DNA of 64,000 bases from Cylicocyclus nassatus (lineage: Eukaryota; Nematoda; Chromadorea; Rhabditida; Strongylidae). The DNA lies in NCBI GenBank assembly GCA_958299035.1, contig CATQJL010000316.1, positions 11,812,347 to 11,876,346 of the forward strand. The letters run 5' to 3'. Position 1 is the stretch's first letter, and every line of letters begins with the position of its first letter. Shown in pieces: positions 42,760 through 54,334 of the stretch. The notes below the pieces were generated by a model. That model saw only the letters and a list, made by a program, of their open reading frames with translations, was not told the origin of the DNA and did not search any database. The position numbers and the translations under genes were made by a program.

Positions 42760-43984
42760 CTCGTGCTCAAAAGAAGCTATGGATTGATTCAAAGATTTGG
42801 TCAGGTTGTTTAGTCCAGTGAGTCTCTGTAATGCAATTGCAACACAGCCAGAAATCAAGTGGACAATCCAAGAATACGTTTTTCGAATAAAAGGTTGGTT
42901 CGAAATTCTGTCGCACCATTTTACAACAATCGTAACTTCCTCTTACCACAATGTTCTTGGTTGGCATCAACTTTGTTAGAAAGGATAAAGCATGCATTTT
43001 CTAATGATAGCTTAGTCAATCTCTGTCAAGTTTTGATGGTAGACATAAAAATGGACAAGGAGTCTTTTCGGTGATTAGAAGCAAGCTCGTTCAAAATCTA
43101 AAAACGGTGCAATAAAATGCGAGACAACAGTACTCTTTCCAATCAAGCAAATTTTGTGCTGGTCAGCTTCTTTCTGAAAAAATTATAATTTTTGAGAAAA
43201 TGCAGGAAACGAAAAAGTTGATGATTTATTATTTTTTCTCGAAAATTATTACTTTTCAAAGGAGAGCTCGATGACAGACTTTGCTCAATTAGAAAGAGGT
43301 CAGATAACTTATGACAGTGTTTTTACTGCACAGCTTTCAGGTTTTCAACGGGCCTGCCCAACGGACCATAAGTGATCTGGTTTTTCCACATTTATCTCTG
43401 AAACCAGAGCTTAGTATAGAAGGCAAGATTGAACGGGAAGCACACGACTTGCCATTTCCAAATATTATCAACGTCAAGCAAGAATACTGTGACAAAAAGT
43501 AGTCATGACTTTATAGAAATGGTGCGACGGAACCTTACCAACCCAAAACATGATTCCCAAGAAGAGTGGAGAGTAAATAAAATAGACACGTTCTCCTTAC
43601 ATCCAATCGGCTTACCTGGGTGTTGCTGATCACAAATCACGGCCACTATTTGCACAGTACTACGATCAATAAGTCATTTATAAAATCGTGACAATGGATT
43701 TGACTACGCTCTTTGCGCCCACAGGAGCAGAAGACAGTCTACAAAAGGCCATCACCTCAAGTCTTAGCTTAGTCACTTCCAATGTTCAATTAGTATCATT
43801 CAAGCAGAAAAACCATTTGATTAAGGGCGAAACCAGAAGAAAATGCGGATGTCGAGGATGCGTGCGTGTCGTGCGCGATCGTGCCATCGTCACGATTTTT
43901 CAAATGCCCTATAGAACAGTCGAGAAAGCCGTGAAAAATTAGCAGCCCGAAGAAAAGAAGAATAACAAACCAATTCTGAACAGC
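42760..43984. other. Intergenic, no gene established
   Basis: Short frames on both strands (for example 42797-43074, 43311-43629, 43688-43942) lack recognised motifs or paired splice sites. It lies just 3' of the spermidine synthase remnant. Confidence 0.35.
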
Positions 43985-46769
43985 TGAGGTAGCCCATGTG
44001 CCCGAAGGATAGGTAGAAACTGCCGCTTGGGCGTACTTTACGTTAGTGAATAAAGTACGATTGAAGGGGACCATGTGAGCAGTCAAACCGAGATGGAGCT
44101 ATGCACATTCACCTACAACACACCACAACATTAAACACACAATGTTAGCAGAAAATGTGAAAATATGGAAAAGATGAAGCAGGAAAGGATAGACACACAA
44201 CAGCAACTTCTATCTACGGCATCCACTAAAAGATCTACACACCCAAGGAACCCCTGTTTCCTCATAGGCACCTCAGATTTGCTGCAGACGACGTATCCCA
44301 TAAGGCCACTCATGTAAGTCGGGACTGAGCTCACTGCATATCGAACAACAGGAAATATTGAACTACAGTATTCACGAAAGTTTTCAATCAGTGCAAGGTC
44401 TAGCCATGGGCACTCGCCTTGATCACAATTTTTCACACGATCTAATTTTTGGAAAATCTGGTTAGTGGAAAAAAGAAGTTACGAAGGCGTGGCTGCCACG
44501 CCCCTCCTTCGAAAATTTGGAGTTGTAAAGCTACTTAATTTGGAAATATTCCAAATTTTTTCGGTGAACGTACTTAAAGGCACCGTCCACCCTAAGTTGA
44601 GGGTGTTGAGCTTTTAGCAGCATATAACAGTAAGGCCCCATCAAGCCAATGCCCAAGTTACGGCGCAAACTGTCGCTTCGGAAGCGAGAAAATCGCTTCG
44701 GAATAGCGAAGATGCACGAGGACCCTCATCCATGCCCGCCCCTCCTCATCCATGCCCGCCAATTTGTGCGCGCTCATCCAATCACCGTTCTAAAAAGCCG
44801 GCTTATGGGTTCTCTGGAATGGGGATTTTCGGGATTTTCGCGGATTTTCGACTTCATATTTGGAACCAGGGACATGAGGGGGCCCTGAAACGACAAAAAC
44901 CCGGAAGTCGAGAATCTTGTGGACGGTGCCTTTAAGCCCCCCCCCCACACTTGCCAAAATATTTGGTTGCCCTTTACCAAAGAAAGCTCTCGGATAGAGT
45001 AATACAAATCTATTGCAGGGTCTAAGTAATAAAGATGGTAACGAAAAAATCTTCTGATATCCATGAGATCTTCTAGCACACATTGGCAACATCATAGTTG
45101 TTCTGTATAGTAATAATTCCTAGTAAAAAATCGCCAACCGATTCGGTAAAAAAATGTACTGATAGCAAATCTAGCAAATTAGTTCCTGATTTTCGATCCT
45201 CTATCCATGAAAATAACATTCACTACTTCATGAATATGCAGATTTCATTGTTATTGATCCGAATATCAAATTTTTATAATACAACAATAAACCCGTTTTC
45301 ACTCTTTTCCCTGAATTTTTTCTGAAAACATACAAATTGAACTCACCCTGAGATGAAAGCACTCTATTTTCATTGAGCGAATCTCGAAGAAGCTCATGGT
45401 AGGATTAACCAAACAAACTTTCTTCTGGCACCACCGGATCAGAAGAGTCAGTGATGATTACATCAAACTCACTCTAAAATTCTTGATTTTATTACACAGC
45501 CGAGATTACTAAAAATTTTCCTTATGATTTTTTTCAAAAACTCAAACCCTTCACCGCAGAATAGATTCAACTTCGAATCAGAACAGCAGGACATTTGTTT
45601 GATTGTCTTGCAGAAAAAGCGAGAACCGCAAAGAATTTTGTAGATTACGCAGTCACTGACAAAAAATCATAAAAATAGAATTTGACTTCTACATTTTATG
45701 AGATAATGCAAATTATGTTAAGCCGCTCTGTACCAAGAATTTCGAAAAAAAAAACAGGAACAACGCTCAGTTAATTTTTTGATACTCGATAACATCTTGT
45801 CATTCTCTCACATTGTCACATATTCAACTTCTGGATGTTTCAAGACCTCTCGATGTATAGCGTCATCTCCTCCTCCGATGATGAGCACCTGGAATGGAAT
45901 CGGATTTTTGCAAAATTTGGATTAGATATTGGCATAAATTTTCAATGTCTAAACTCACTTTCTTGGGATTTGGATGAGAAAACATGAGAAGATGGGCATT
46001 TCTTGAAAAGAGAATTCAACGCGTTTTGCGACTCTAATGATTCCATTCAGTACAAGAACATTACCGTAGGTTTCGCTGAAATTTTTGATTTCATTTTCCA
46101 GACCTATCTTTTGAGGTGCTATTACAGCTCTTTATTTGGTACTGACATTGCCTTTATCAGATCAGTTTATTTCTACTCAAGTAATTGCTTGATTCACTTT
46201 TTTTTCAACACAAGAACATCCTGGTTGCTCTTCTCGTGAAACAACACCTCTTTGACCTTGAAAGAGAAGGCTTGACCGGGCCAAGCACCTCCCATGGCTA
46301 GACCATCGGATCTCAGTTACTTCGAGTCGCCAGAGCCTAGAAAATTTCAAGTTCCTGCTTGCTAGAACTTTTATAAAGAAACCAGCTTTGCAGTTTTATA
46401 TAGGTATCCACGTTAGAATGATAAGAATTAAAGCTCTTTTTTATATATATCCTTTTGTTTGAGCAGCGACAACATTGAGAAACTCAAAGGATTTGGTATG
46501 ATTTGTTACTGCGATTTGCATCAAAGGCAGTTTATTATGCAAACAATGCTTAGCTTACGTACGGGAGCGGCGCGCAGCCGCACTCACTGAAAAGGCATAA
46601 CTAGAGTTGAAAATATGCAGACAGCAAACTGCATTTGAAAGTTTTTACCTTATTTTCATCGGCGACTAAGCAATCCTCCGCTGTGATCCATTAACTAACC
46701 TCCATGCTTCATTCGCTCTAGGTCATCCAATGAAAACTCAGTAAACCATCCTTTCTGCAACGGATCCAT
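43985..46769 (-). pseudogene. spds-1: Spermidine synthase pseudogene, eight exon remnants
   Basis: Minus-strand exons: 46700-46769 (ATG; GWFTEFSLDDLERM, donor GTTAGT); 46198-46297 (AWPGQAFSFKVKEVLFHEKS); 45959-46075 (acceptor TTTCAG; TYGNVLVLNGIIRV, VEFSFQEM, then a frameshift before FSHPNPKK, donor GTGAGT); about 45800-45888 (acceptor TTCCAG; VLIIGGGDDAIHREVLKHPE); about 45519-45598 (LNLFCGEGFEFLK); 45347-45473 (acceptor TTTTAG; FDVIITDSSDPVVPEESLFG); about 44270-44417 (GECPWLDLALIENFREYCSS, VPTYMSGLMGYVVCSKSE); about 43985-44070 (AAFLPILRAHGL). Together these span the enzyme that makes spermidine from putrescine and decarboxylated SAM. Damage: TGA after VEYVTM, TAA after ESLFG, GGGDGG changed to GGGDDA, a degenerate last acceptor. 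Confidence 0.88.
44574..44935. mobile_element. GC-rich MITE TTAAAGGCACCGTCCAC in a spermidine synthase intron
   Basis: Inverted ends TTAAAGGCACCGTCCAC and GTGGACGGTGCCTTTAA. The interior matches 15833-16159 and includes a local tandem duplication of CTCATCCATGCCCGCC (about 44724-44758). It lies between the sixth and seventh exon remnants. A C-run (44937-44948) follows the right end. Confidence 0.85.
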
Positions 46770-48539
46770 ATTTTCTTGACTTATTTACCTGCAATGGTAA
46801 GCTCCGAAAGGATCCAAAGTCTTGCAAACGGAGCAAAGCGGAGATAACATTTCATAAAATCTCGTAGGTTTTACAGTAGCTTTTGATAAAGCAAAGCAAT
46901 CCCTACAAAATTGTCAAATATTAGTACAAAGTTTTACTCGTAAAGTTCGAAGATAAGAACGTTTTCTAGTCCAGAAAGTAAAAATTGTACCTCTGTCGAA
47001 AAATCACGGATTTCTCTTGCTCGGACATGCTTCATATCTGGCAATCCTAAACGCATTTGCCGTTTTTCAAACTTTCTTATAGGAACAAGGATCAGGATAA
47101 ACCCAGAATATTAAAAGGGAGCAATTTTTGAGTTTTTCGAGCACTCACGATCATACTTTCATGGTTCGTATATAAAATCACTATGCAGGAACACCCCAGC
47201 GCAGTTTTGACAAAGCATTGAAATTGACTTGATTTCCAGAAAAGAAAAGCATTTTGAATGTTCCTTGCATAGAGTATGTGCCTCTGTAGTAATTAGTTAA
47301 GATTGTCTGAACGGAGATACGACTTTCCTTTGGTTTTGCTAGAATTTAAATTTTGAGATTTCGAACTTCATGAACTTTGAAGGCTATCTAGTAGGTCTTG
47401 CTCTGCTCTATCGGGTAAAGCATACATATTTGAAAGGTAGGAAGAATATGACTTATTGCGGGGGAAGAAAACAGAAATGGCTTATGCGAAGCGGAATATT
47501 CAATTTCATGAATAGAGGTGCATATTCGATAAGAAGAAGTTTCCTTCGCTTATTTTTGTATAATTCGCTGTAGCCCGCGGCAGCTTTATGGACATTTTTT
47601 CTTGAGAACCTGCACGCGGGACAATAAACATCTTTATAAGCTTCGATGTTTTAGCAAGCATCAAGATTAGGTGAGAAAACAGTCAGTGACGCAAGCCATC
47701 AAATTTCATGCTAAAAAAGATGTGCCAATCGTTAGCGAGCTGAAAAAAAAGAAACATGAAGACAGTAAAGTGATTCTCAACTATCTCATTAATGATCTTG
47801 TATTTAGACTAGAAACAATGGCATTACAGTTTTCAAATGCTATGTAACTTTCAACTCTACAGCGCTTTCATTGAGTTTTCAGGAAGATGAACGGCATTAA
47901 AATTGATGGGGGGGGGGGGGGAGGCGATGTTGTTTGATTTATCCCCATAACTCCTAAACAAATAACGGCGGCACAGCTCTACAGAGTATTTGAAAAGTAG
48001 GAGCTTGAGCCTTTGACTTGATAAGCTTAAACTAAAAAACATCCTGTAAACTGTATTGAAAAGCCGAAGTTGGAACATCCTGTAAACTTCAAAAAGATCC
48101 TTGCACAGTGCTGCACCATGCGCAGCACCGGTCCAAAACGTGTTAAAACTTAAAACCCCTACAAATTCGGATTTCCGAACAAGCACTCGTGGCAAGCTCT
48201 TGAGAGAGATTTCATTGATATGGACTTGGCTCCTTTTGTAAGTATGAAGAGGAAAGTGCACCATTTCTTATGGTAATGGGACCTGCGTTTCCTATCTTAA
48301 GTTTTGCAATGCTCAGCTCCTTACTCCGGGCACACAAGCGTCGTCTTTTACAAATACTGCGCCAAGCAAACACACCTTTCTTTGTTCTTGGCTCTACAGT
48401 AGCATTACGAAAGTTTGAAAGTTAAGCACCGATACATCTCATACAAACGATACACTTCCCTCGTATCAGAAGTTTTTAGAGGATAGAAACCGAGTTTAAG
48501 TCTCAAAGTAGCGCTAACCTTCAAAAGATTGAGACTTGA
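46770..48539. other. Intergenic, no gene seen; G-run
   Basis: Upstream flank of the spermidine synthase remnant. A run of 14 G lies at 47908-47921. Within 48030-48110, CATCCTGTAAACT(GT/TC) is repeated twice. The 47370-47573 and 47857-48264 frames have no recognisable domain. Confidence 0.4.
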
Positions 48540-49660
48540 TGAGGAAGAGCAACGAGGAACGAGGTTCTTTTAAAGCATCGAACAGCACATACCTTAAGAA
48601 AGCTCGCCCACTGTACGTCGAAGTCTTCGTGCTAGTTGAGTAGAAGATTGAAAGCTATGTAAGGACATTTCTAGGATCAAGTCAAGAAACATCTTATTCA
48701 ATAGAAAGGTATGTCCTTCTTTTGGAATGCAAAGTAAATTTGAATTGCAGCAAACATATAAGACTTCCACACTGCAGCTACACATACCTTCAATGGCTGA
48801 AATTGCAGTCAAGCCACTCAATGTCTCGTAAAAAGCCAAAGCGAAAAGGTTCTTTGATAGCGGTGTCCATATAATTATGAACGCCAAAACTATACTTCGG
48901 CGTAAAATGCTCTCCTAATCATGTTAAATCTCATATTCTACTTCTTATGCTATAGTTATGCTACGCTCTTTCACGTGTCACTAAGGGTTTTTGGATTTTT
49001 TTTGAATTCAAGAAAAAACACCAAGGGATATGTGTTTTATTGAAACACACTCTGTATTAGCAAATATCTGGCTGCCTTCCATTTGGTTTTAAGTTGAATT
49101 TACTAGTATTGTACATGCAACACATAATGTCATGCCACTCTAAAAAAAAGTACGTCGCACTATGTTCAAAAATCGTGACTTTTTTCTGAATGGCAATGGT
49201 CGCGCTCTTAAGCACTTGACAATGATGACATGTCGACCTCTATAACAGACACAGGTTGCGGAGAAAAAACTGAAAGGAAATTATTGCTCGCACTTTGGTT
49301 TTTAAGTTAGCTCACCAAAATCAAAAACTGTTGCGTTAAAATCAAACAATCACGACCATTAACTTTAAGCTGTTCTTTCTTCTAAATGAACGTAGTGCGC
49401 TGACTCTTTCTCGTCAACTGGGTTTGTCAAGGACATTGCCAAAAGCAATTTTGCATGTCCTCTCAAAAATCAAAAAGTTTCTAATGAAATACGCAACTAA
49501 AAAGGTTCGCTCATTTCCAAAAAGGAGTCGAATACTTTTGTGCTAAAGATCAGATTGTTCAGTATTTATTTTGTCGTTATTTTTGGTTAGCTTGCTCAAA
49601 ATCACCGAAGCACGGTAATCTTGGCCTTCTGCTTTCCTCTTTGCTATGGTTACTAAAGGC
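48540..49660. repeat. Left arm of an 8-kb inverted repeat (partner 55430-56660)
   Basis: Landmarks run in reverse order on the opposite strand of 55430-56660: GAACAGCACATACCTTAAGA (48580) with GCTGTTCAATGC (56625); the 49016-49130 block with 55970-56080; and TTAGCTTGCTCAAAATCACC (49585) with GATTTTGAGCAAGTTAACC (55505). Identity is imperfect. About 5.8 kb of nested repeats lies between the arms. Confidence 0.7.
48594..48945 (-). pseudogene. Unknown exon pair in the left arm
   Basis: The minus strand reads RRSIVLAFIIIWTPLSKNLF then ALAFYETLSGLTAISAIEG with a GTATGT donor (about 48940-48785). Later it reads LLCIPKEGHTFLLNK and RRLRRTVGELS-stop (to 48594). The right arm (56160-56620) encodes a similar protein: TPLAKNTCSLAFHETLNGS and SPCIPKEDYVLSNK then RRLRCTVSEPS-stop. 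Matching frames and stop in both arms suggest a real, now decayed, coding unit. Family not recognised. Confidence 0.4.
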
Positions 49661-50205
49661 ACATGCACGTACATCTCCGCAGGGGAGAGGAGGGAATCTG
49701 AGAGGGATTGCGCCATATCTCGCTACTCTAAATTTCTGCATTACTTTTTCTATCTTGTAAAGATTCTCACACCCTTTGGCAGTAGCGCTCCCAGGATTTC
49801 CTTCCGGTGAGGAGGGAGAGGAGAGGCAGAAACTTTTTGGATGAAGGTGCGCAGCGTCAGCACGCATACCGAAAAGTTTTTTGGGGTTTTTGGGTATTTC
49901 TCAAAATTCTTTGATGCCTCATAACTCTTAAAATCTTGAACAAGCAGCATTTTACAAGGCTAATTTTAATTTTATAAAAATATGAAAAATCGTTTCACAT
50001 CCCTAACAGTGCCATTGTAGATCCTCACTTCCTGGAGAAATAGACGACTTGAAAACAAAGGGTGATCTCCTGGGGATTCTGGATTGAACGAAACAGTGGA
50101 AATTTCCCTTATTATGGTAATGTTCTGCCATTCATTGCACTTGTGTATCAGGGTATAAGAACTAGACAGAAAAAGAAGCATACAGATATCTAGAGCAACA
50201 AAATA

Positions 50206-52676
50206 TGGCACGTCCCCTCTCAGATTCTCTCCCCTTTCCAGCGAGGATGTAGTGCGTGCATACGGGCCTATAAACCACCAAAGAGCCTCTACGAAGTAAC
50301 TGATTATCTCCAGTTACTAGTTAGACGTGCCAAGAGAAAAAATTGGAATAGAAAGCGGTCAAGATCCCTCAAAAGTATTTGAAACGAACTTTGGGTCAAC
50401 TTATACAACTTGATTACGCTATTAGGCTGTCACAAAAGTAAACCTCCTTTCTACAAAAAACTAAGATGTTTCTGTTTCCCTAGTAGACTCAAAGTGCATT
50501 CGATAGAGCTTACAAACTCTAGAAAATAAGCGCTAAAGACTCGCCTAAGTCGTAATCTAGGTAAGTGGTTCAAAATAAAAATTTTTTGATTGTTACTTAC
50601 TAATTATCATGTTTAATTATTACAATTTTGTCAACATACAATAGAGTTATAGTGGTATTCAGACATGCATTTGCTGAATTTTTTTCCGAGCCTGAAAAGA
50701 AAAAAAAATAATGATAGATAATCGGAAAATGGCAAACTCTACCTTCACCCTTCCCTTCCTATGAGGTTACATATATGTATATACTGCAAGCCTTAGTATA
50801 ACCTCAAAATTATTCCATTGTATGTGCTATGGTAATCAAGAATCATCAAATTTAATGTGAAATACTCAAAAAAATCGACAACTTTTGCATCAAACTACTT
50901 TTGATTCTCAATTATGAATCCCGAAAAAACCCAACAATGCGTTTTTAACTCTATTATTCCACGTGTCTACAGTATGATGACCACACTAGATGTCTGTGGG
51001 GATTTTCTAGATAAAATCAGATTTTTAGGGTGGATGAAAGATTTTGACTTTTGGCTCCAAATTTTACCTGAATCACGACTTAGGTGAATCTATTATATGT
51101 GCTCATTTTTTGAGCTTGCTTTTCTCCGTCGAATGACACCACAATTAGTCAGCTAAAAGAACGAAAACTTGACGCATAGAAAAAAGAGGTTTATTTTTGA
51201 GACAAATTAACCTCAGCGTGCCTTCATACCGCGTCCGCCGGTAGAATTGTGCTCTAATGTACCTGGAATTGCCGTAGATTTACTCTTCATTGAAATTAAC
51301 ACCTATTAACATTTCCAATAATTTGTGTTTTCATTCGACGGAGCAAAGCAAGCTCTAAAAATTACCTCGTAAATTCACCTAAGTCTTAATTCAGGTAATG
51401 TTTGGAGCCAAAAATCGAAATCTTTCAACTACCCTAAAGATCTGGTTTTCTCTAGAAAATTCCCACAGACCCAGGATTGTATCATATAGTAGACATATAG
51501 AATAATAGTAATCAAAAATGCAGTAGCTGGTTTTTTTTTCTTGCGGGACTCATAATTGAGAGATAAAATACTTCATTACATAAATTGTTACTTTTTCGAG
51601 TATTTCACATTAAATTTGATGATTCTCGATTACCATAGCACATAGAAAGGTACTTTGAGGTTATACATACTGACTAGTTAGCTCTCCCGGCCCAGCCCGA
51701 GTCATTGCTCACCTGCACTGCAAGCCCACTCCCCTCTTATATATTATGGAAGACTTAAACTGGGACATCTCTTTGAGACCGCATCCTTGTGATCCTGAGG
51801 TGAAAATGAGCTTCACCGCCCTCCTTTACATGACTATGGGAAAATGCTTGAGTCAACATGATAAGCTTCAATTCCTCAGAAAAACGTAAACAACTCAATA
51901 AATCGATAGAAAGACCCAGCGAATTCCAAAGAAAGGTAGCCTAAAACCGTCTCCGGGGTCGAAAACATCTGTATGCAAACTTTCAGCCCAATCGGTTGAA
52001 TGGCGCGCGTTTCTATAACTCACATTTGATGATTCTCCAAACAGACAATTTTTGAGTTTTATATATATAAAGATCAAAGCTTGCAGTATACATACACTCC
52101 TGATGTGAAAGGGTGGAGGCGGAGTTTGCTTGCGATTTTTGGGCTATCTCTTTTCTCGAATTCCAGGCTCGGAAAAAAACCAGCAAAAGCATTTTTGAAT
52201 ACCACTATGCGTCTATTGTATAATGACGGAATTGGGAATCCACAGAAATTTTCTGCAAAGAAATCTGATTTTTGCGTAGTTGAAAATTTGTGATTCCTGG
52301 CCCTTCAGTATTTTCGCACTTACCTAGTTTACGACTAAGGCGAATCTTTGACTCTTATTTTTCAGAGTTCTTGCTCTATCAAATGTGCTTCAAGTCTGCT
52401 AGGGGAACAGAAAAATTTTAGCTTTCCAAAAAAGAGTTCCAATCTTGAAACAGCTTAATAGTGCGATCAAGTAGTACTATCCCAGAGTTCCTTTCAAATA
52501 CGTTTGAGAATCTAAACCACTTTCTATTCTAATTTTTTCGCTTGATATCAAGTTTTACCAGTAGTTGGAGGTAATCAGTCACTTTATAGAGGCCCTTTTT
52601 TGGGTCACAGGCCCGTATGCAGCACTACATCCTCGCTGGGGAGGGGAGAGGATTTGTGAGGATAATGGGTGGATTG
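50206..52676. repeat. 2.5-kb nested palindrome (foldback)
   Basis: The left half, 50206-51220, pairs with 51240-52676. Examples: CCAGCGAGGATGTAGTGC (50237) with GCACTACATCCTCGCTGG (52621); CATTAAATTTGATGATTC on opposite strands at 50850 and 51610; CACGACTTAGGTGAATC (51074) with TTCACCTAAGTC (51374). The stretch 50422-50460 (TTAGGCTGTCACAAAAGTAA) has mariner-type ends and an inverted partner at 51170-51210. A Helitron (51674-52073) interrupts the right arm. Confidence 0.7.
51674..52073 (-). mobile_element. 400-bp non-autonomous Helitron inserted in a palindrome arm
   Basis: Minus-strand 5' end TCTTTATATATATAAAAC, internal CAACCGATTGGGCTGAAAG, 3' end with GC-rich hairpin (CTCGGGCTGGGCCGGGAG) and GCTAACTAG. 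It is preceded by A and followed by T, the Helitron target rule. The other palindrome arm (50760-50800) keeps uninterrupted sequence across the same point, supplying an empty site. It is the same family as 21941-22447. Confidence 0.8.
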
Positions 52677-52687
52677 CCATACAAAAT

Positions 52688-53372
52688 GAGGGGCGCATGC
52701 ACTAACAACGCCGCGGGGAGGGGATCTCAGCTTAAAACTCCAAATACCTGGATTTCACGTTGTGTACCTATCCGTAAGTATTCCTTCTATCATTCACTAT
52801 TAAAATGTTGAACAGAAGCGAGAAGCTGTACAAACCGCATTTTCCAGCTTTTGTATGATCCCTGATGCTCCCCGGCGTTTTTCTTCAAAGTCGTTTTTCT
52901 TTCTTCAAAGTTAAGGAAAAACTTTCAAAGTTGTGCAGATTATCTAACCCAGCAGTGCTAACATGTTGCTGATAAGAACAAATGATGTTCTGAAGTCATG
53001 AAATTTTCAATGATCCACAGGTCGAAATTTGGGGTTTACCGAAAATTTCTTTTATTCAAAAATTCATTTGTTCTCATCATAACATGCTTAGCACTGTTGT
53101 GTTCAGTACAACTTTAGAAGGTTTTCGTTAACTTCGAAGAAAGAAAAATGACTTTAAAAAAAGCGCCGGGGATCATTAGGGATCATACAAAAGCTGAAAA
53201 ATGCTGTCCGTACAGCTTCTCGCTCCTGTTCAACATGTGCACAGTGAAGGATAGAAGTAATACTTACGGTTAGATAAACAGCGTGAAATCCAGATATCCG
53301 GAGCTTCAAAATATGGAGCTTTCTTTTAAGCTGCAATCCCCTCCACATCGGGAATGTTAGTGCATGCGGCCC
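52688..53372. repeat. Palindromic element, about 685 bp
   Basis: The left half (TGAACAGAAGCGAGAAGCTGT at 52808; AACATGTTGCTGATAAGAAC at 52962) is inverted in the right half (ACAGCTTCTCGCTCCTGTTCA at 53213; GTTCTCATCATAACATGC at 53072). Centre about 53020. A single arm of the same family is at about 30060-30300. Confidence 0.75.
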
Positions 53373-53438
53373 TGAGATTTTCACTGTTTTGTGTAATCCC
53401 TGAAGATCCCTAAGGGATCACGCCTTGTTTTCAAGTTG

Positions 53439-53480
53439 TTTATTAGGTTGGTGCAAAAAATAATGGCCGATTTTCCAAGC
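53439..53480 (+). repeat. Solo mariner-type end
   Basis: TTATTAGGTTGGTGCAAAAA is a typical mariner inverted end next to TA. No matching right end was found, so it is a truncated remnant cut by the following GC-rich elements. Confidence 0.5.
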
Positions 53481-53529
53481 CTTTTTGCGGGGCAACTTTT
53501 TCCCACCAATACTTCTTCTTTGAAATAGA

Positions 53530-53914
53530 AGTACTCAGACAGTCGGTGCCGTAGCTCCGGAGGACAGTCGAAATCTGGCAGAGCTGCGGAGAACCCAACT
53601 GACCATTGAGAGCGGGGCGAGGGGGCGGTCCCTTTCTGTGACGTTACGGTGACGTCATAAGAAGGCAGATGGGACCCCTCCGGCGAGCTTGCAAATCTCT
53701 ACTCCGGAAGTACGCCAGATTTGGGAGAGCCCCGGAGCACAAAATGGGAGGGCTTTGGAGCACAAATGAGATGTCTCCGGAGCACAAAATGGGGGTTTTC
53801 CGGAGCACAAATGGGAGGTCTCCGGAGCACGAGTGGCGAACCCCCGCTGGGCAAGCCCCGCGGCTCTGCCATTCCTGCTCCGGAGGTATGCCGTCGACTG
53901 TCTGAGTAGTGCAC
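53530..53914. repeat. GC-rich TIR element, copy 1
   Basis: Ends TACTCAGACAGTCG and CGACTGTCTGAGTA are inverted. It contains TGACGTCA (53650-53657) and a tandem-like run of CTCCGGAGCACAAAATGGG units (about 53735-53850). Its arm sequence is shared with copy 2. The many overlapping frames here are by-products of repeated CCGGAGC text. Confidence 0.75.
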
Positions 53915-53938
53915 CATCGAGAAGCTGTTTTCATGCTC

Positions 53939-54328
53939 TATCTACTCAGACATTCGAAGGGATACCTCCGGCGGGCAAATGGCGCGAGTCTGCCACTTCG
54001 CGCTCTGGAGCGCTCCGGAGCTCTGCCATTTTACGCGTTTTGCTGCTCCGGGGCTCTCCCAAAACTGGCGCACCTCCGGAGCAGATTTGCGCGTCCCGGA
54101 GAGGGGTCCCATTCGTCTGCTTGTGACGTCACCGTGACGTCACGGTGAACAAATAGAAACCCTCTCCGGGACGCGCAAATCTCTGCTTCGGAGGTGCGCC
54201 AGTTCTGGGAAAGCCCCGGAGCAGCAAAACGCGTAAAATGGCAGAGCTCCGGAGCGCTCCAGAGCGCGAAGTGGCAGACTCGCGCCATTTGCCCGCCGGA
54301 GGTATCCCTTCGATTGTCTAAGTAATGG
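53939..54328. repeat. GC-rich palindromic TIR element, copy 2, with central TGACGTCA pair
   Basis: The arms 53939-54123 and 54143-54328 are inverted copies (TACTCAGACATTCGAAGGG with CCCTTCGATTGTCTAAGTA). The centre holds TGACGTCA twice (54124-54131, 54135-54142) with ACCG between. TGACGTCA is the consensus CRE/ATF binding site. No coding region. Confidence 0.8.
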
Positions 54329-54334
54329 TGTTTG

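Noticed and set aside
43688..43942. Plus-strand frame MTMDLTTLFAPTG... as a small gene
   Set aside because: No recognised domain; it overlaps on the opposite strand the 3' flank of the spermidine synthase pseudogene and has no splice or promoter support.
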